The notes beneath the pieces are model-generated. The model was given only the letters and a program-made list of their open reading frames with translations. It made no database searches and had not been told where the DNA came from. DNA of 64,000 nucleotides from NCBI RefSeq assembly GCF_947241125.1, contig NZ_OX365700.1:3566001-3630000 (forward strand). The letters are read 5' to 3'. The number at the start of each line of letters is the position of its first letter. The stretch's first letter is position 1. The DNA comes from Nitrospira tepida. GTDB lineage: Bacteria > Nitrospirota > Nitrospiria > Nitrospirales > Nitrospiraceae. The translations under genes and the position numbers were made by a program. Of the stretch, positions 52,752 through 64,000 are shown in pieces.

Positions 52752-53651
52752 ATGTCCCAGTTCGATGTCTTCTTATCTTATAAAAGTCAGGACCATAATT
52801 GGGTAGAAAGCCTCAAGGAATCTCTACAGCTCCGCGGGGTTCGTGTTTGGCTGGATAAAGATGAAATACGCCCCGGCGATAAATTTGTCAGGGCGCTTGA
52901 AAATGGTCTTGAAACAAGCCGCGCCGTGGCTCTTGTGGTAACTCCTGAGAGTTTGTCATCTGGTTGGGTTGAAGATGAATATTCCAGAGCCGTCTCACTT
53001 TCGAATCAGGGGCAGTTACAGTTGATTCCGGTACTTCTTCGAGATGCAAAGCTACCAGGGTTCCTCTCCAATCGCCAGAGCGTGGATTTTCGTGATGACT
53101 CAACGTTCGAACAAAATGTAGACCGTTTAGTTTGGGCTGGTATAACTGGCAAGCGCGTGATCTGGTATCCGGTTTACGGGCGGTACGAATCCGACCGATG
53201 GAAACGCTTATTCTCAATCGCAAAGCAAGAAGGGATCGAGTTTCAACGGGGAGCGGATATACATCGCTCTGAATGGTTCTTGAAGCCGATCATAAATGAT
53301 CAAAGCAAGCGCCTCGTGCTTGTCTTCGACATTTTTGAAGAAAGACCGGCGGAGCGGGACATTTGGCGCAACAAAGTTCAAGATTACGTGGATACCATCA
53401 TCAATTACCGTAACCTTACGAAGGATAAACCAAATGAGATCGTTTTCTTACTCTATCAGCAAAGAAATTCATGGCAACGTGTTAAAGAAGTGAAAGAACT
53501 TGAACCGCAGCAAGTGTCAAGACTGAAAAGTTACTTCACAATTCATCAGGACATTCCCGATGATAAGGAGTTCGCGAGACAACTTCGGGAAATATGGATC
53601 AGAATCCAGCGAGATTTAATGGTAGCGGAGGTACGTGGCGGCGCGGGCTAA
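52752..53651 (+). CDS. TIR-domain protein with novel C-terminal domain
   Basis: A 299-residue protein. The N-terminal TIR domain (1-140) starts FDVFLSYKSQDHNWVESLKE, with VRVWLDKDEIRPGD, ALVVTPESLSSGWVEDEYSR and LQLIPVLLRDA; the Glu in WVEDEYSRA is the likely NADase catalytic residue. Bacterial TIR proteins commonly cleave NAD or make cyclic-ADP-ribose signals in antiphage defence. The second half (about 150-299; VIWYPVYGRYESDRWKRLF, RLVLVFDIFEERPAERDIW) is not recognised. The gene is notably AT-richer than its surroundings. Start has GAGGGG eight bases upstream. Attached sites suggest it is a mobile cassette. Confidence 0.8.
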   Translation: MSQFDVFLSYKSQDHNWVESLKESLQLRGVRVWLDKDEIRPGDKFVRALENGLETSRAVALVVTPESLSSGWVEDEYSRAVSLSNQGQLQLIPVLLRDAKLPGFLSNRQSVDFRDDSTFEQNVDRLVWAGITGKRVIWYPVYGRYESDRWKRLFSIAKQEGIEFQRGADIHRSEWFLKPIINDQSKRLVLVFDIFEERPAERDIWRNKVQDYVDTIINYRNLTKDKPNEIVFLLYQQRNSWQRVKEVKELEPQQVSRLKSYFTIHQDIPDDKEFARQLREIWIRIQRDLMVAEVRGGAG

Positions 53652-53748
53652 CAACGGCATGCACCCGACCGCGAGTCAGCTTGGAGTCATTCGTTAACTT
53701 GCCGCTATCACGTCTCGTCGCGGCGGGTGATGCCAGGCGTTAGCCCGC
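53643..53748 (+). other. attC-like recombination site after the TIR gene
   Basis: Perfect 10-bp outer arms GCGGGCTAAC (53643-53652) and GTTAGCCCGC (53739-53748) enclose inner arms GGCATGCACCCGACCGC (53656-53672) and GCGGCGGGTGATGCC (53720-53734). Inner pairing is 5+6+4 bp with an extrahelical G61-type base (53661) and an A (53668) on one strand only. Single unpaired bases on one strand, two spacers (AAC and AGGC) and a 47-base loop are the marks of attC. The TIR stop codon TAA lies inside the first arm. Confidence 0.6.
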
Positions 53749-53797
53749 AACACAGTTCGATGGCACTCACCCACCTATCGGAATCCGAACAGAGAAA

Positions 53798-55112
53798 GAA
53801 TCGATCGGGGTCAGATCTTGTTTTGTGCGTGCCGATGAGCTAGATTTGGTGGCATGGCCCGCCCGCTTCGCCTTGAATTTCCGGGGGCGCTGTACCACGT
53901 CACCGCTCGGGGGAACGCCCGCCACGCCATCGTTCTCGACGACCAGGACCGGCAGCGGTTTCTCGATGTGCTGGCGCGTGTGGTCCCGCTTTCACCTGCT
54001 GCTTCACGCCTATTGCCTGATGGACAACCACTACCATCTGCTGGTGGAAACGCCGGAGGCGAATCTCTCGAAGGCCATGCGCCAGCTCAACGGCGTGTAT
54101 ACTCAAGCCTTTAACCGCCGCCACCGGCGAGTGGGCCATGTGCTCCAAGGCCGCTTCAGGGCCATTGTGGTGGACCGGGACAGCTATCTGCTGGAGCTGT
54201 GCCGGTACGTGGTCCTCAATCCGGTGCGCGCGAAAAGCACCCGCAAACCAGAGACGTATGCATGGTCCAGCTACCGGGCCACAGCTGGCCTCGCCGCCAC
54301 GCCACCGTTTCTGGCCGTGGATTGGCTGCTCTCCCAATTCGGCCACCAGCGCCTGGCCGCTCAGCGAAAGTATCGCGCCTTCGTCGCCGAGGGCATGGGT
54401 CAGGGCTCCCCGTGGGAGCACGTGCAGGGGCAGGTGCTGCTCGGGAGCGAGAAATTGAATCGATCGGGGTCAGATCTTGTTTTGTGCGTGCCGATGAGCT
54501 AGATTTGGTGGCATGGCCCGCCCGCTTCGCCTTGAATTTCCGGGGGCGCTGTACCACGTCACCGCTCGGGGGAACGCCCGCCACGCCATCGTTCTCGACG
54601 ACCAGGACCGGCAGCGGTTTCTCGATGTGCTGGCGCGTGTGGTCGACCGCTTTCACCTGCTGCTTCACGCCTATTGCCTGATGGACAACCACTACCATCT
54701 GCTGGTGGAAACGCCGGAGGCGAATCTCTCGAAGGCCATGCGCCAGCTCAACGGCGTGTATACCCAAGCCTTTAACCGCCGCCACCGGCGAGTGGGCCAT
54801 GTGCTCCAAGGCCGCTTCAAGGCCATTGTGGTGGACCGGGACAGCTATCTGCTGGAGCTGTGCCGGTACGTGGTCCTCAATCCGGTGCGCGCGAAAAGCA
54901 CCCGCAAACCAGAGACTTATGCATGGTCCAGCTACCGGGCCACAGCTGGCCTCGCCGCCACGCCACCGTTTCTGGCCGTGGATTGGCTGCTCTCCCAATT
55001 CGGCCACCAGCGCCTGGCCGCTCAGCGAAAGTATCGCGCCTTCGTCGCCGAGGGCATGGGTCAGGGCTCCCCGTGGGAGCACGTGCAGGGGCAGGTGCTG
55101 CTCGGGAGCGAG
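53798..55112 (+). repeat. Tandem duplication of the Y1-transposase region
   Basis: Copy 1 (53798-54451) and copy 2 (54457-55112) are nearly identical; I note a 2-base deletion near 53983-53990 and a few single changes. Copy 1 breaks off after a GAGCGAG sequence where copy 2 continues, and 5 bases separate the copies. The near identity shows a recent event. Confidence 0.85.
53854..54451 (+). pseudogene. Truncated, frameshifted copy of the Y1 transposase
   Basis: Reads MARPLRLEFPGALYHVTARG as the intact gene does, then loses 2 bases (GA in GTCGACC, about 53983) so the frame shifts; the remaining sequence LHAYCLMDNHYHLLVE is in another frame. It stops matching at 54451, about 200 codons in, lacking the C-terminal helix-turn-helix. 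It is not functional. Confidence 0.85.
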
Positions 55113-55392
55113 CGGTTCATCGACCAGCTTCGGGTGGGTTTACAGGACAAGCGCGCCCTTCAGGAGATTCCCCGAGAGCAACGATTTGCCGCCCGGCCGA
55201 CGCTCAGCCACCTGTTTTCCGCCCGACTCGGCACCGACCGCACGCGCCGCAACGAGGTCATCCGCCGTGCCCACGTGGACCACGGCTACAGCTTGTCCGA
55301 GATCGGGCAGGCGGTGGGCTTGCACTATTCGACCATCAGCCGGATCGTGAATCGGCAGGACACCGATAATGCACATAACAAGACCTGACCCC
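54466..55392 (+). mobile_element. Y1 (REP-associated type) transposon copy with inverted ends
   Basis: GGGGTCAGATCTTGTT (starts 54466) and its inverse AACAAGACCTGACCCC (ends 55392) differ at one base over 16; matching extends with a few changes to about 25 bases. The same left end occurs at 53807 for the truncated copy. The ends enclose the transposase gene. HUH-type transposons usually lack strict inverted repeats, so these ends may be REP-like hairpins recognised by the enzyme. Confidence 0.6.
54513..55388 (+). CDS. Y1 (HUH) transposase, REP-associated type
   Basis: A 291-residue tyrosine transposase. The HUH motif is NHYHLLVE with MDNHYH, the catalytic tyrosine is likely in QLNGVYTQAFNRRHRR, and YVVLNPVRA is characteristic of the family. 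A C-terminal helix-turn-helix (GYSLSEIGQAVGLHYSTISR) follows. The family acts on REP-like single-strand hairpins. ATG 54513 starts MARPLRLEFPGALYHVT. The stop TGA lies inside the right terminal repeat. Confidence 0.9.
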   Translation: MARPLRLEFPGALYHVTARGNARHAIVLDDQDRQRFLDVLARVVDRFHLLLHAYCLMDNHYHLLVETPEANLSKAMRQLNGVYTQAFNRRHRRVGHVLQGRFKAIVVDRDSYLLELCRYVVLNPVRAKSTRKPETYAWSSYRATAGLAATPPFLAVDWLLSQFGHQRLAAQRKYRAFVAEGMGQGSPWEHVQGQVLLGSERFIDQLRVGLQDKRALQEIPREQRFAARPTLSHLFSARLGTDRTRRNEVIRRAHVDHGYSLSEIGQAVGLHYSTISRIVNRQDTDNAHNKT

Positions 55393-55397
55393 GTGAC

Positions 55398-55562
55398 CGC
55401 TCTTCTCGCCGCTACCGGCGCCGCTGGATCGTGGAGCGCACGATCGGCTGGCTGGGCAACTTCCGGCGACTGACCGTCCGGTATGATCGCCTGATGGACA
55501 CTTATGGGGGCTTCTTTCATCTGGCCTGTGCCCTGATCACGCTTCGGAAGGTTTTGAAATGA
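55398..55562 (+). pseudogene. C-terminal remnant of an IS5-family transposase
   Basis: 55 codons read RSSRRYRRRWIVERTIGWLG, NFRRLTVRYDRLMDTYGG, FFHLACALITLRKVLK before TGA, the last part of an IS5 (IS427-like) DDE transposase: the RRWIVERTIGWLGNFRRL block is diagnostic. No start or catalytic N-terminal part is present. It sits between the Y1 element and the next cassette gene and shows repeated mobile-element insertion. Confidence 0.85.
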
Positions 55563-55617
55563 CTTCTAGACACGACATGAGACGCCCAATCAATAGTTAG
55601 GTTGCTATAGGAGCGCG

Positions 55618-56304
55618 ATGGAGAGACCGCCGAAGAAAACGAAAGGTGATGCCGCACACGCCGTTGTGAAGGCCATAGCCAGCGCGGTGCCTACAGCAGG
55701 CGGTCCAGCCTCCATCTTGATGGAGACAGTATTTGCACCGCCGCTCGAACGCCGGCGTCAGAAATGGTTCGAGGAGGTCGCCGACGCTATCTCAGTGCTT
55801 CAGCGCAAAGTCTCTTACCTGACGCCCGAAAATCTCTCAAAGAACGAGATGTTTGTCACCGTCGCTCTCGAAGCGACGCAGGTTGCCCTTCGAAACCATC
55901 ACGAAGAGAAGTTGCGGGCGCTAAAGAACGCCGTATCGCACTCAGTGCTTCCAGGGGCGCCCGAGGATCAAATTCAGCTCATGTACATTCGCTTCATTGA
56001 TGAGCTCACGCCAACTCACCTGGTCGTCCTCGCCGTGCTCAACGACCCGGTTCGTTGGATGGAAAAGAATCATGTTCAATATCCGGGCTGGGGAATGGGT
56101 GGCCCATCAGCGGTCTTAGAGCATTGCGTCCCGATTCTTCGTGGGCGGCGCGAGCTATACGTGCAGGTCGTGCGCGATCTCCAAGGTCGTGGGCTCGTGC
56201 TGCAAGGGCAATTTCTGAACGTCACCATGACGGGGCATGGAATGGTTCAGCGTCGCACAACCGACCTCGGACGCGCGTTTCTGACGTTCATTTCAGATGA
56301 ATAG
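55618..56304 (+). CDS. Unknown accessory protein, probable cassette gene
   Basis: A 228-residue protein: VKAIASAVPTAGGPASILME, FAPPLERRRQKWFEEVADAI, LTPENLSKNEMFVTVALEAT, EKLRALKNAVSHSVLPGAPE, LMYIRFIDELTPTHLVVLAV. Helical; the PPLERRRQKWFEEV segment recurs in a protein family of genomic islands whose role is unknown. ATG 55618 has AGGAG four bases upstream. A GTTAGGT core (55596-55602) lies just before it and a stem-loop just after its stop, as in an integron cassette. Confidence 0.6.
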   Translation: MERPPKKTKGDAAHAVVKAIASAVPTAGGPASILMETVFAPPLERRRQKWFEEVADAISVLQRKVSYLTPENLSKNEMFVTVALEATQVALRNHHEEKLRALKNAVSHSVLPGAPEDQIQLMYIRFIDELTPTHLVVLAVLNDPVRWMEKNHVQYPGWGMGGPSAVLEHCVPILRGRRELYVQVVRDLQGRGLVLQGQFLNVTMTGHGMVQRRTTDLGRAFLTFISDE

Positions 56305-56307
56305 CAA

Positions 56308-56374
56308 ACTAACCCCCGCACGTACACCGACGCGCGCAGAAGCAGCTCGCGCGGGTGGTGGGGGACGTTCGCCC
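56308..56374 (+). other. attC-like stem-loop after the cassette gene (tentative)
   Basis: After the stop codon AACCCC (56311-56316) pairs with GGGG-AC-GTT (56361-56369); inside, CAC (56319-56321)/GTG, CACC (56325-56328)/GGTG (56354-56357) and CGCGC (56331-56335)/GCGCG (56349-56353) pair, with an unpaired G318-type base and a GTA bulge on one strand. The R' candidate is GTTCGCC (56367-56373), not a perfect GTTRRRY. Total 67 bases, within the normal attC range. Confidence 0.4.
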
Positions 56375-56384
56375 GACCGCGGCG

Positions 56385-56441
56385 ACGCCCGAGGCGCTTT
56401 TGCACCACATGCGGCACTGACTCATCGAGCAGAATGTTCAA
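56385..56441 (-). pseudogene. 5' remnant of a DUF5615 PIN-like toxin gene
   Basis: The minus strand from TTG 56441 reads NILLDESVPHVVQKRL, the start of DUF5615 toxins (usual next part HxxxTVxEMGW). After 18 codons the sequence departs into the GC-rich stem-loop of the island, so the rest of the gene is missing. The start codon overlaps the DUF433 stop (TTGA). Confidence 0.65.
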
Positions 56442-56683
56442 GCGGATTTCGCGAGCTTCAGAAGCGTGACCTTGGAGAATTCCAACACTTGGATCGCTTG
56501 CTGGCGGGTGACGGTTGGGAAATTATCTAGAAATTCATCGAGCGAGAGGCCGGCTTCGAGGTTGGTGAGGAGCGCTTCCACCGGAACGCGGGTTCCCTTG
56601 AACACGGGGGTTCCGCTGACAATCTCCGGATCGATGGTGATCGGGAGCTGCTTCAATTCTTTCTCGTCGATGGCGAGGTTCAT
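56438..56683 (-). CDS. DUF433-family antitoxin
   Basis: An 81-residue protein: MNLAIDEKELKQLPITIDPE, IVSGTPVFKGTRVPVEALLT, NLEAGLSLDEFLDNFPTVTR, QQAIQVLEF. The RVPVEALLTNLEAGLSLDEF core is diagnostic for DUF433, a family usually paired with a DUF5615 PIN-like toxin. The start ATG overlaps the gltD stop (ATGA) and the stop overlaps the toxin start, so antitoxin and GOGAT translation are linked. Its toxin is truncated. Confidence 0.85.
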   Translation of the reverse strand: MNLAIDEKELKQLPITIDPEIVSGTPVFKGTRVPVEALLTNLEAGLSLDEFLDNFPTVTRQQAIQVLEFSKVTLLKLAKSA

Positions 56684-58110
56684 GAAACTTTCGCCGATTT
56701 GCCTGCTCGGAGATAGGCATCGATCCCCGTCGCCATCTTGCGCCCTTCGGCGATCGCCCAGACGATCAGCGAGGCGCCGCGCTTGGTGTCGCCGCCGGCA
56801 AAGATTCCGTCGAGGTTGGTCATGAACCGCTCGTCCGTCGCGACCGCCCCGCGCGGGTCGTACTGCACGCCGAGACCGTCGAGCAACCCGTTCTTGACCG
56901 GCCCCGTGAACCCCATCGCGAGCAGCACGAGATCCACGTCCATCGTGAACTCGGTGTTCGGAATCGGCGTGAATTTTCCGTTCTCGAAGGCCACGCGATG
57001 GGCATGCAGCTTGGTGACATGGCCGTTGTGGCCTGTAAACTTGGTGGTGGAGACGCTCCATTGCCGGTCGCAGCCCTCTTCGTGGGCGTGGGAGGTCCGG
57101 AGCTGCATGGGCCAGAGCGGCCAGGGCGTGGACTCGGCCCGTTGCGGCGGGGGCTCCGGCAACAGCTCGAACTGGTGCGCCTCGATGCAGCCTTGGCGGT
57201 GCGCGGTGCCCAGACAATCCGACCCGGTGTCGCCGCCCCCGATGATGACCACGCGCTTGCCCTTCGCCGTAATCGGTTCGCCCAAGTCCGTGTCGCCCGC
57301 CACCCGCTTGTTCTGCTGGGTGAGATAGTCCATCGCGAGATGAATGCCCTTGAGCTCCCGTCCTGGCACCGGCAGCTCGCGCGCCTGCTCGGCTCCCATC
57401 GTGAGGCCGACGGCGTCGTACTGCCGGCGGAGCTGCTCGCCCGTGATGTCCCTGCCGACGACGGTCCCAGTCACGAACGTGACGCCCTCGGCCCGCATCT
57501 GATCCAAGCGGCGGTCGAGCACCCATTTTTCCATCTTGAAGTCCGGGATGCCGTATCGAAGCAACCCGCCGATCCGGTCCGCCTTTTCGTAGACCGTTAC
57601 ATCATGGCCGGCGCGCGCAAGCTGCTGCGCGGCGGCGAGGCCGGCCGGCCCTGAGCCGATGATCGCCACGGACTTGCCCGTCTTCACGGCCGGCAACACC
57701 GGCTGCACCCAGCCTTCGTCGAAGCCGCGGTCGATGATGTTCCATTCGATCACTCGGATCGAGACCGGGTCGGCGTTGATGCCCAGCACGCAGGCCGATT
57801 CGCAGGGCGCGGGACAGAGGCGGCCTGTGAACTCGGGAAAATTGTTCGTCGCATGCAGGGCCTTCAACGCATCCTGCCAACGGCCCCGGTAGACCAGGTC
57901 GTTCCATTCCGGAATCAGATTGATCACCGGGCAACCGTTGTGGCTCTGGCAAAACGGCACGCCGCAATCCATGCAACGCGCGCCCTGCGCCTTGAGCTTG
58001 TCCTCAGGGAAGGGCTCGTACAGCTCCTTCCAATCGAGCACGCGCAGCTCCACCGCCCGGCGCGCCGGCCCCTCCCGCTTGAACTTCATGAAACCCTTGG
58101 GATCACCCAT
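56680..58110 (-). CDS. gltD: Glutamate synthase, small (NADPH) subunit
   Basis: A 476-residue flavoprotein: CMDCGVPFCQSHNGCPV gives the N-terminal [4Fe-4S] cysteines (42-56 area), VAIIGSGPAGLAAAQQL is the FAD site and RVVIIGGGDTGSDCLGTAHR the NADPH site. It feeds electrons to GltB to make glutamate from glutamine and 2-oxoglutarate. ATG 58110 begins MGDPKGFMKFKREG. gltB is upstream with a 127-base gap, and DUF433 follows with a 4-base overlap. Confidence 0.97.
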   Translation of the reverse strand: MGDPKGFMKFKREGPARRAVELRVLDWKELYEPFPEDKLKAQGARCMDCGVPFCQSHNGCPVINLIPEWNDLVYRGRWQDALKALHATNNFPEFTGRLCPAPCESACVLGINADPVSIRVIEWNIIDRGFDEGWVQPVLPAVKTGKSVAIIGSGPAGLAAAQQLARAGHDVTVYEKADRIGGLLRYGIPDFKMEKWVLDRRLDQMRAEGVTFVTGTVVGRDITGEQLRRQYDAVGLTMGAEQARELPVPGRELKGIHLAMDYLTQQNKRVAGDTDLGEPITAKGKRVVIIGGGDTGSDCLGTAHRQGCIEAHQFELLPEPPPQRAESTPWPLWPMQLRTSHAHEEGCDRQWSVSTTKFTGHNGHVTKLHAHRVAFENGKFTPIPNTEFTMDVDLVLLAMGFTGPVKNGLLDGLGVQYDPRGAVATDERFMTNLDGIFAGGDTKRGASLIVWAIAEGRKMATGIDAYLRAGKSAKVS

Positions 58111-58237
58111 CGTCTTGTATCCTAATTTCAGTGCTGAGTGCTAAGTCCTGAATGCTGAGAGGCGTCAATCGTCATTGGCACTCGTCAATCGGACGAAACC
58201 CTCTCCCGCGAATGACGGTTGACAAATGACGCGTGAC

Positions 58238-62773
<4,536 letters not shown>

Positions 62774-62898
62774 AGGCGGATGATCTATCCTCTTCAAAAG
62801 GCGGGAGTTTTCTTCATGACCTTCGACCGAGACACGCCAACACGCCTCGTCCTCGGGCATCGTTTCTGAGGCGGACATGCCTGTCCAGGATGAGCAAG

Positions 62899-62928
62899 AA
62901 CTTACTGGATGGCGCGCGAAGCTGTCAA
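62899..62928 (-). promoter_or_regulatory. Possible gltB promoter
   Basis: On the minus strand TTGACA (62928-62923), 18 bases, TAAGTT (62904-62899). The predicted start is near 62891, giving a leader of about 118 bases before ATG 62773. The -35 is perfect but the -10 is poor. No riboswitch fold was recognised in the leader. Confidence 0.4.
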
Positions 62929-62983
62929 GGGAACAGCCGACGACCGGGGCAGGAAGATTTCCCTTAAACCACCTGTCCCCATC

Positions 62984-64000
62984 TCATCGTCCCTCGTATC
63001 CCCGGCAACTCCGTCCGTTGCGCAGGAAAGGCGGCTCTCGCAGCCGGCCCAGCGGCTGCAGTTCTTCGATCGTCAAGGTCGCGACGCCGAACTGCTCCTC
63101 GACGACCCCGAACAATACATAGGGACGGTTGGGGAACAGCAGATGGCAACAGCGGCGGTACACCTTGGGAAACAGCGTGGCGTCATAGAGCGCCGTCTGA
63201 TCCTCGAACGTGGCAAACTCCATCGGCAGCCCGTCTTTGGTCTCGGCGAATTTTTCGGTGATCAGGCAACCCAGCATCCTCACGCGCCGCCCGGCATAGC
63301 GGGCCATCGCCGAACCGGGGATTGCGCCCAGCCGCTCGCCCTGCTCGCGATAGGGATCCAACGGATGCCTGCTTATGGGAAACCCCAGCGTCTCAACCTC
63401 ATGCGCCGCCTTCCGCGCCGGAGCGTACTCTTCCGGAATGGGCAAGGGCGCCGCGCCCGAGCCGTCCGCGTATAACCGCCACAACAAGGCGGGGCGCGTC
63501 AGTTCCCCGGCCAGAGAATCGCAGCAGCCGGCCCGGATCAACGCCCGCGCCTCGCCCTGCTCCGGCTTCACCCGGGAGAGGAACTCCTGGAAGGACCGGA
63601 ATGAGCCGCCGCTCGCCCGCTCCGCCACGATCCGTCGTCCCGTCGCCTCGGCCAGTGTCTTGACCTGCATCAACCCGATCCGGATCGTGCGTCCCAGGCC
63701 GGTATAGGCCCAATCGCTGGCGTTCACGTCCGGCGGCAGCACCGTCAGGCCCATTCGCCTGGCCTCCGAGAGGTATGCATAGGTGGAATAGAACCCGCCC
63801 TGATTGCTGATGACGGCCGCCATGAACTCGGCGGGATAATGCACGCGCAAGTAGGCCGACTTGAACGAGACCTGCGCGTAGCTGGCCGAATGGGGCTTGC
63901 AAAAGCTATAGCCCGCGAAGCTCATGATCATGCTCCAGAGCGCCGCGATCGTTTGGGCCGGCAGGCCGTTTCGCTCCGCGCCCGCGCAAAACTGCATGTA
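62984..64000 (-). CDS. DnaE-type DNA polymerase III alpha subunit, C-terminal part
   Basis: The last 338 residues of a C-family polymerase; the start lies beyond base 64000. Conserved pieces: SFAGYSFCKPHSASYAQVSF, YPAEFMAAVISNQGGFYSTY, EARRMGLTVLPPDVNASDW (active-domain end, helix-hairpin-helix follows), then an OB fold (LGCLITEKFAETKDGLPMEF). The sequence differs from standard DnaE1, so it is probably a second, possibly error-prone, polymerase. The catalytic aspartates are outside the window. The stop is 110 bases from the gltB promoter region. Confidence 0.9.
   Translation of the reverse strand, partial: YMQFCAGAERNGLPAQTIAALWSMIMSFAGYSFCKPHSASYAQVSFKSAYLRVHYPAEFMAAVISNQGGFYSTYAYLSEARRMGLTVLPPDVNASDWAYTGLGRTIRIGLMQVKTLAEATGRRIVAERASGGSFRSFQEFLSRVKPEQGEARALIRAGCCDSLAGELTRPALLWRLYADGSGAAPLPIPEEYAPARKAAHEVETLGFPISRHPLDPYREQGERLGAIPGSAMARYAGRRVRMLGCLITEKFAETKDGLPMEFATFEDQTALYDATLFPKVYRRCCHLLFPNRPYVLFGVVEEQFGVATLTIEELQPLGRLREPPFLRNGRSCRGYEGR

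Noticed and set aside
52399-56441. Prophage
   Set aside because: No capsid, portal, terminase or tail genes; the accessory content is cassette- and transposon-like.

Overview
This is a GC-rich (about 60%) bacterial chromosome segment. Its gene content (many small conserved families of nitrite-oxidiser genomes, two NnrS-type membrane proteins, PAS kinases, TolB-like lipoproteins, GOGAT with its small subunit) fits Nitrospirota, probably Nitrospira. That assignment is inference from protein character; no rRNA or nitrogen-oxidation marker lies in the window.

Layout. 1-10.9 kb: start of tolQ, tRNA-Asp and tRNA-Val, a XerD-type recombinase divergent from an LpoA-like lipid-wall/solute-binding protein, then M50 protease and trpS, a PEGA lipoprotein, a nucleotidyltransferase, and a NarL-type response regulator with its PAS kinase. 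10.9-24.6 kb: mostly envelope genes (bifunctional-nuclease domain protein, MBL hydrolase, coiled-coil lipoprotein, SUMF1-like protein, PilZ, two paralogous TolB-like lipoproteins), plus a gntK/DUF72/PII-like operon and an aldo-keto reductase. 24.7-34.8 kb: small proteins, a pseudogene, a lone pseudopilin, prfC, an iron-sulfur assembly factor, an NnrS-like protein, an acetolactate-synthase-like enzyme, Nudix and HEAT proteins. 35.2-37.5 kb: a toxin-antitoxin cluster (orphan VapB, an intact RelE-type pair, BrnA with decayed BrnT). 37.7-51.4 kb: a membrane-anchored SLT domain protein, an IS5-family insertion, a 1043-residue membrane protein of no recognised family, GNAT, NnrS, SigZ, ArsI/CadI, a GH13 enzyme and small exported proteins. 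51.8-56.4 kb: an accessory island with a RelE/Phd pair, a TIR-domain gene and an unknown gene lying between attC-like stem-loops, and a duplicated Y1 (REP-type) transposase. 56.4-64 kb: the DUF433 antitoxin, gltD, gltB and the 3' end of a DnaE-type polymerase.

The most interesting structures are: (1) the island, which looks like a relic integron cassette array carrying a TIR protein, without an integrase in the window, and abutting a truncated DUF5615 toxin; (2) a repeat family at 11.8-12.0 and 18.4-18.6 kb whose hairpin stems differ but keep pairing by compensatory changes, each copy ending just before the start codon of an exported protein; (3) the 1043-residue protein, whose stop codon is the exact target of the IS5-family element; and (4) two miniature inverted-repeat elements sitting at the ends of genes.
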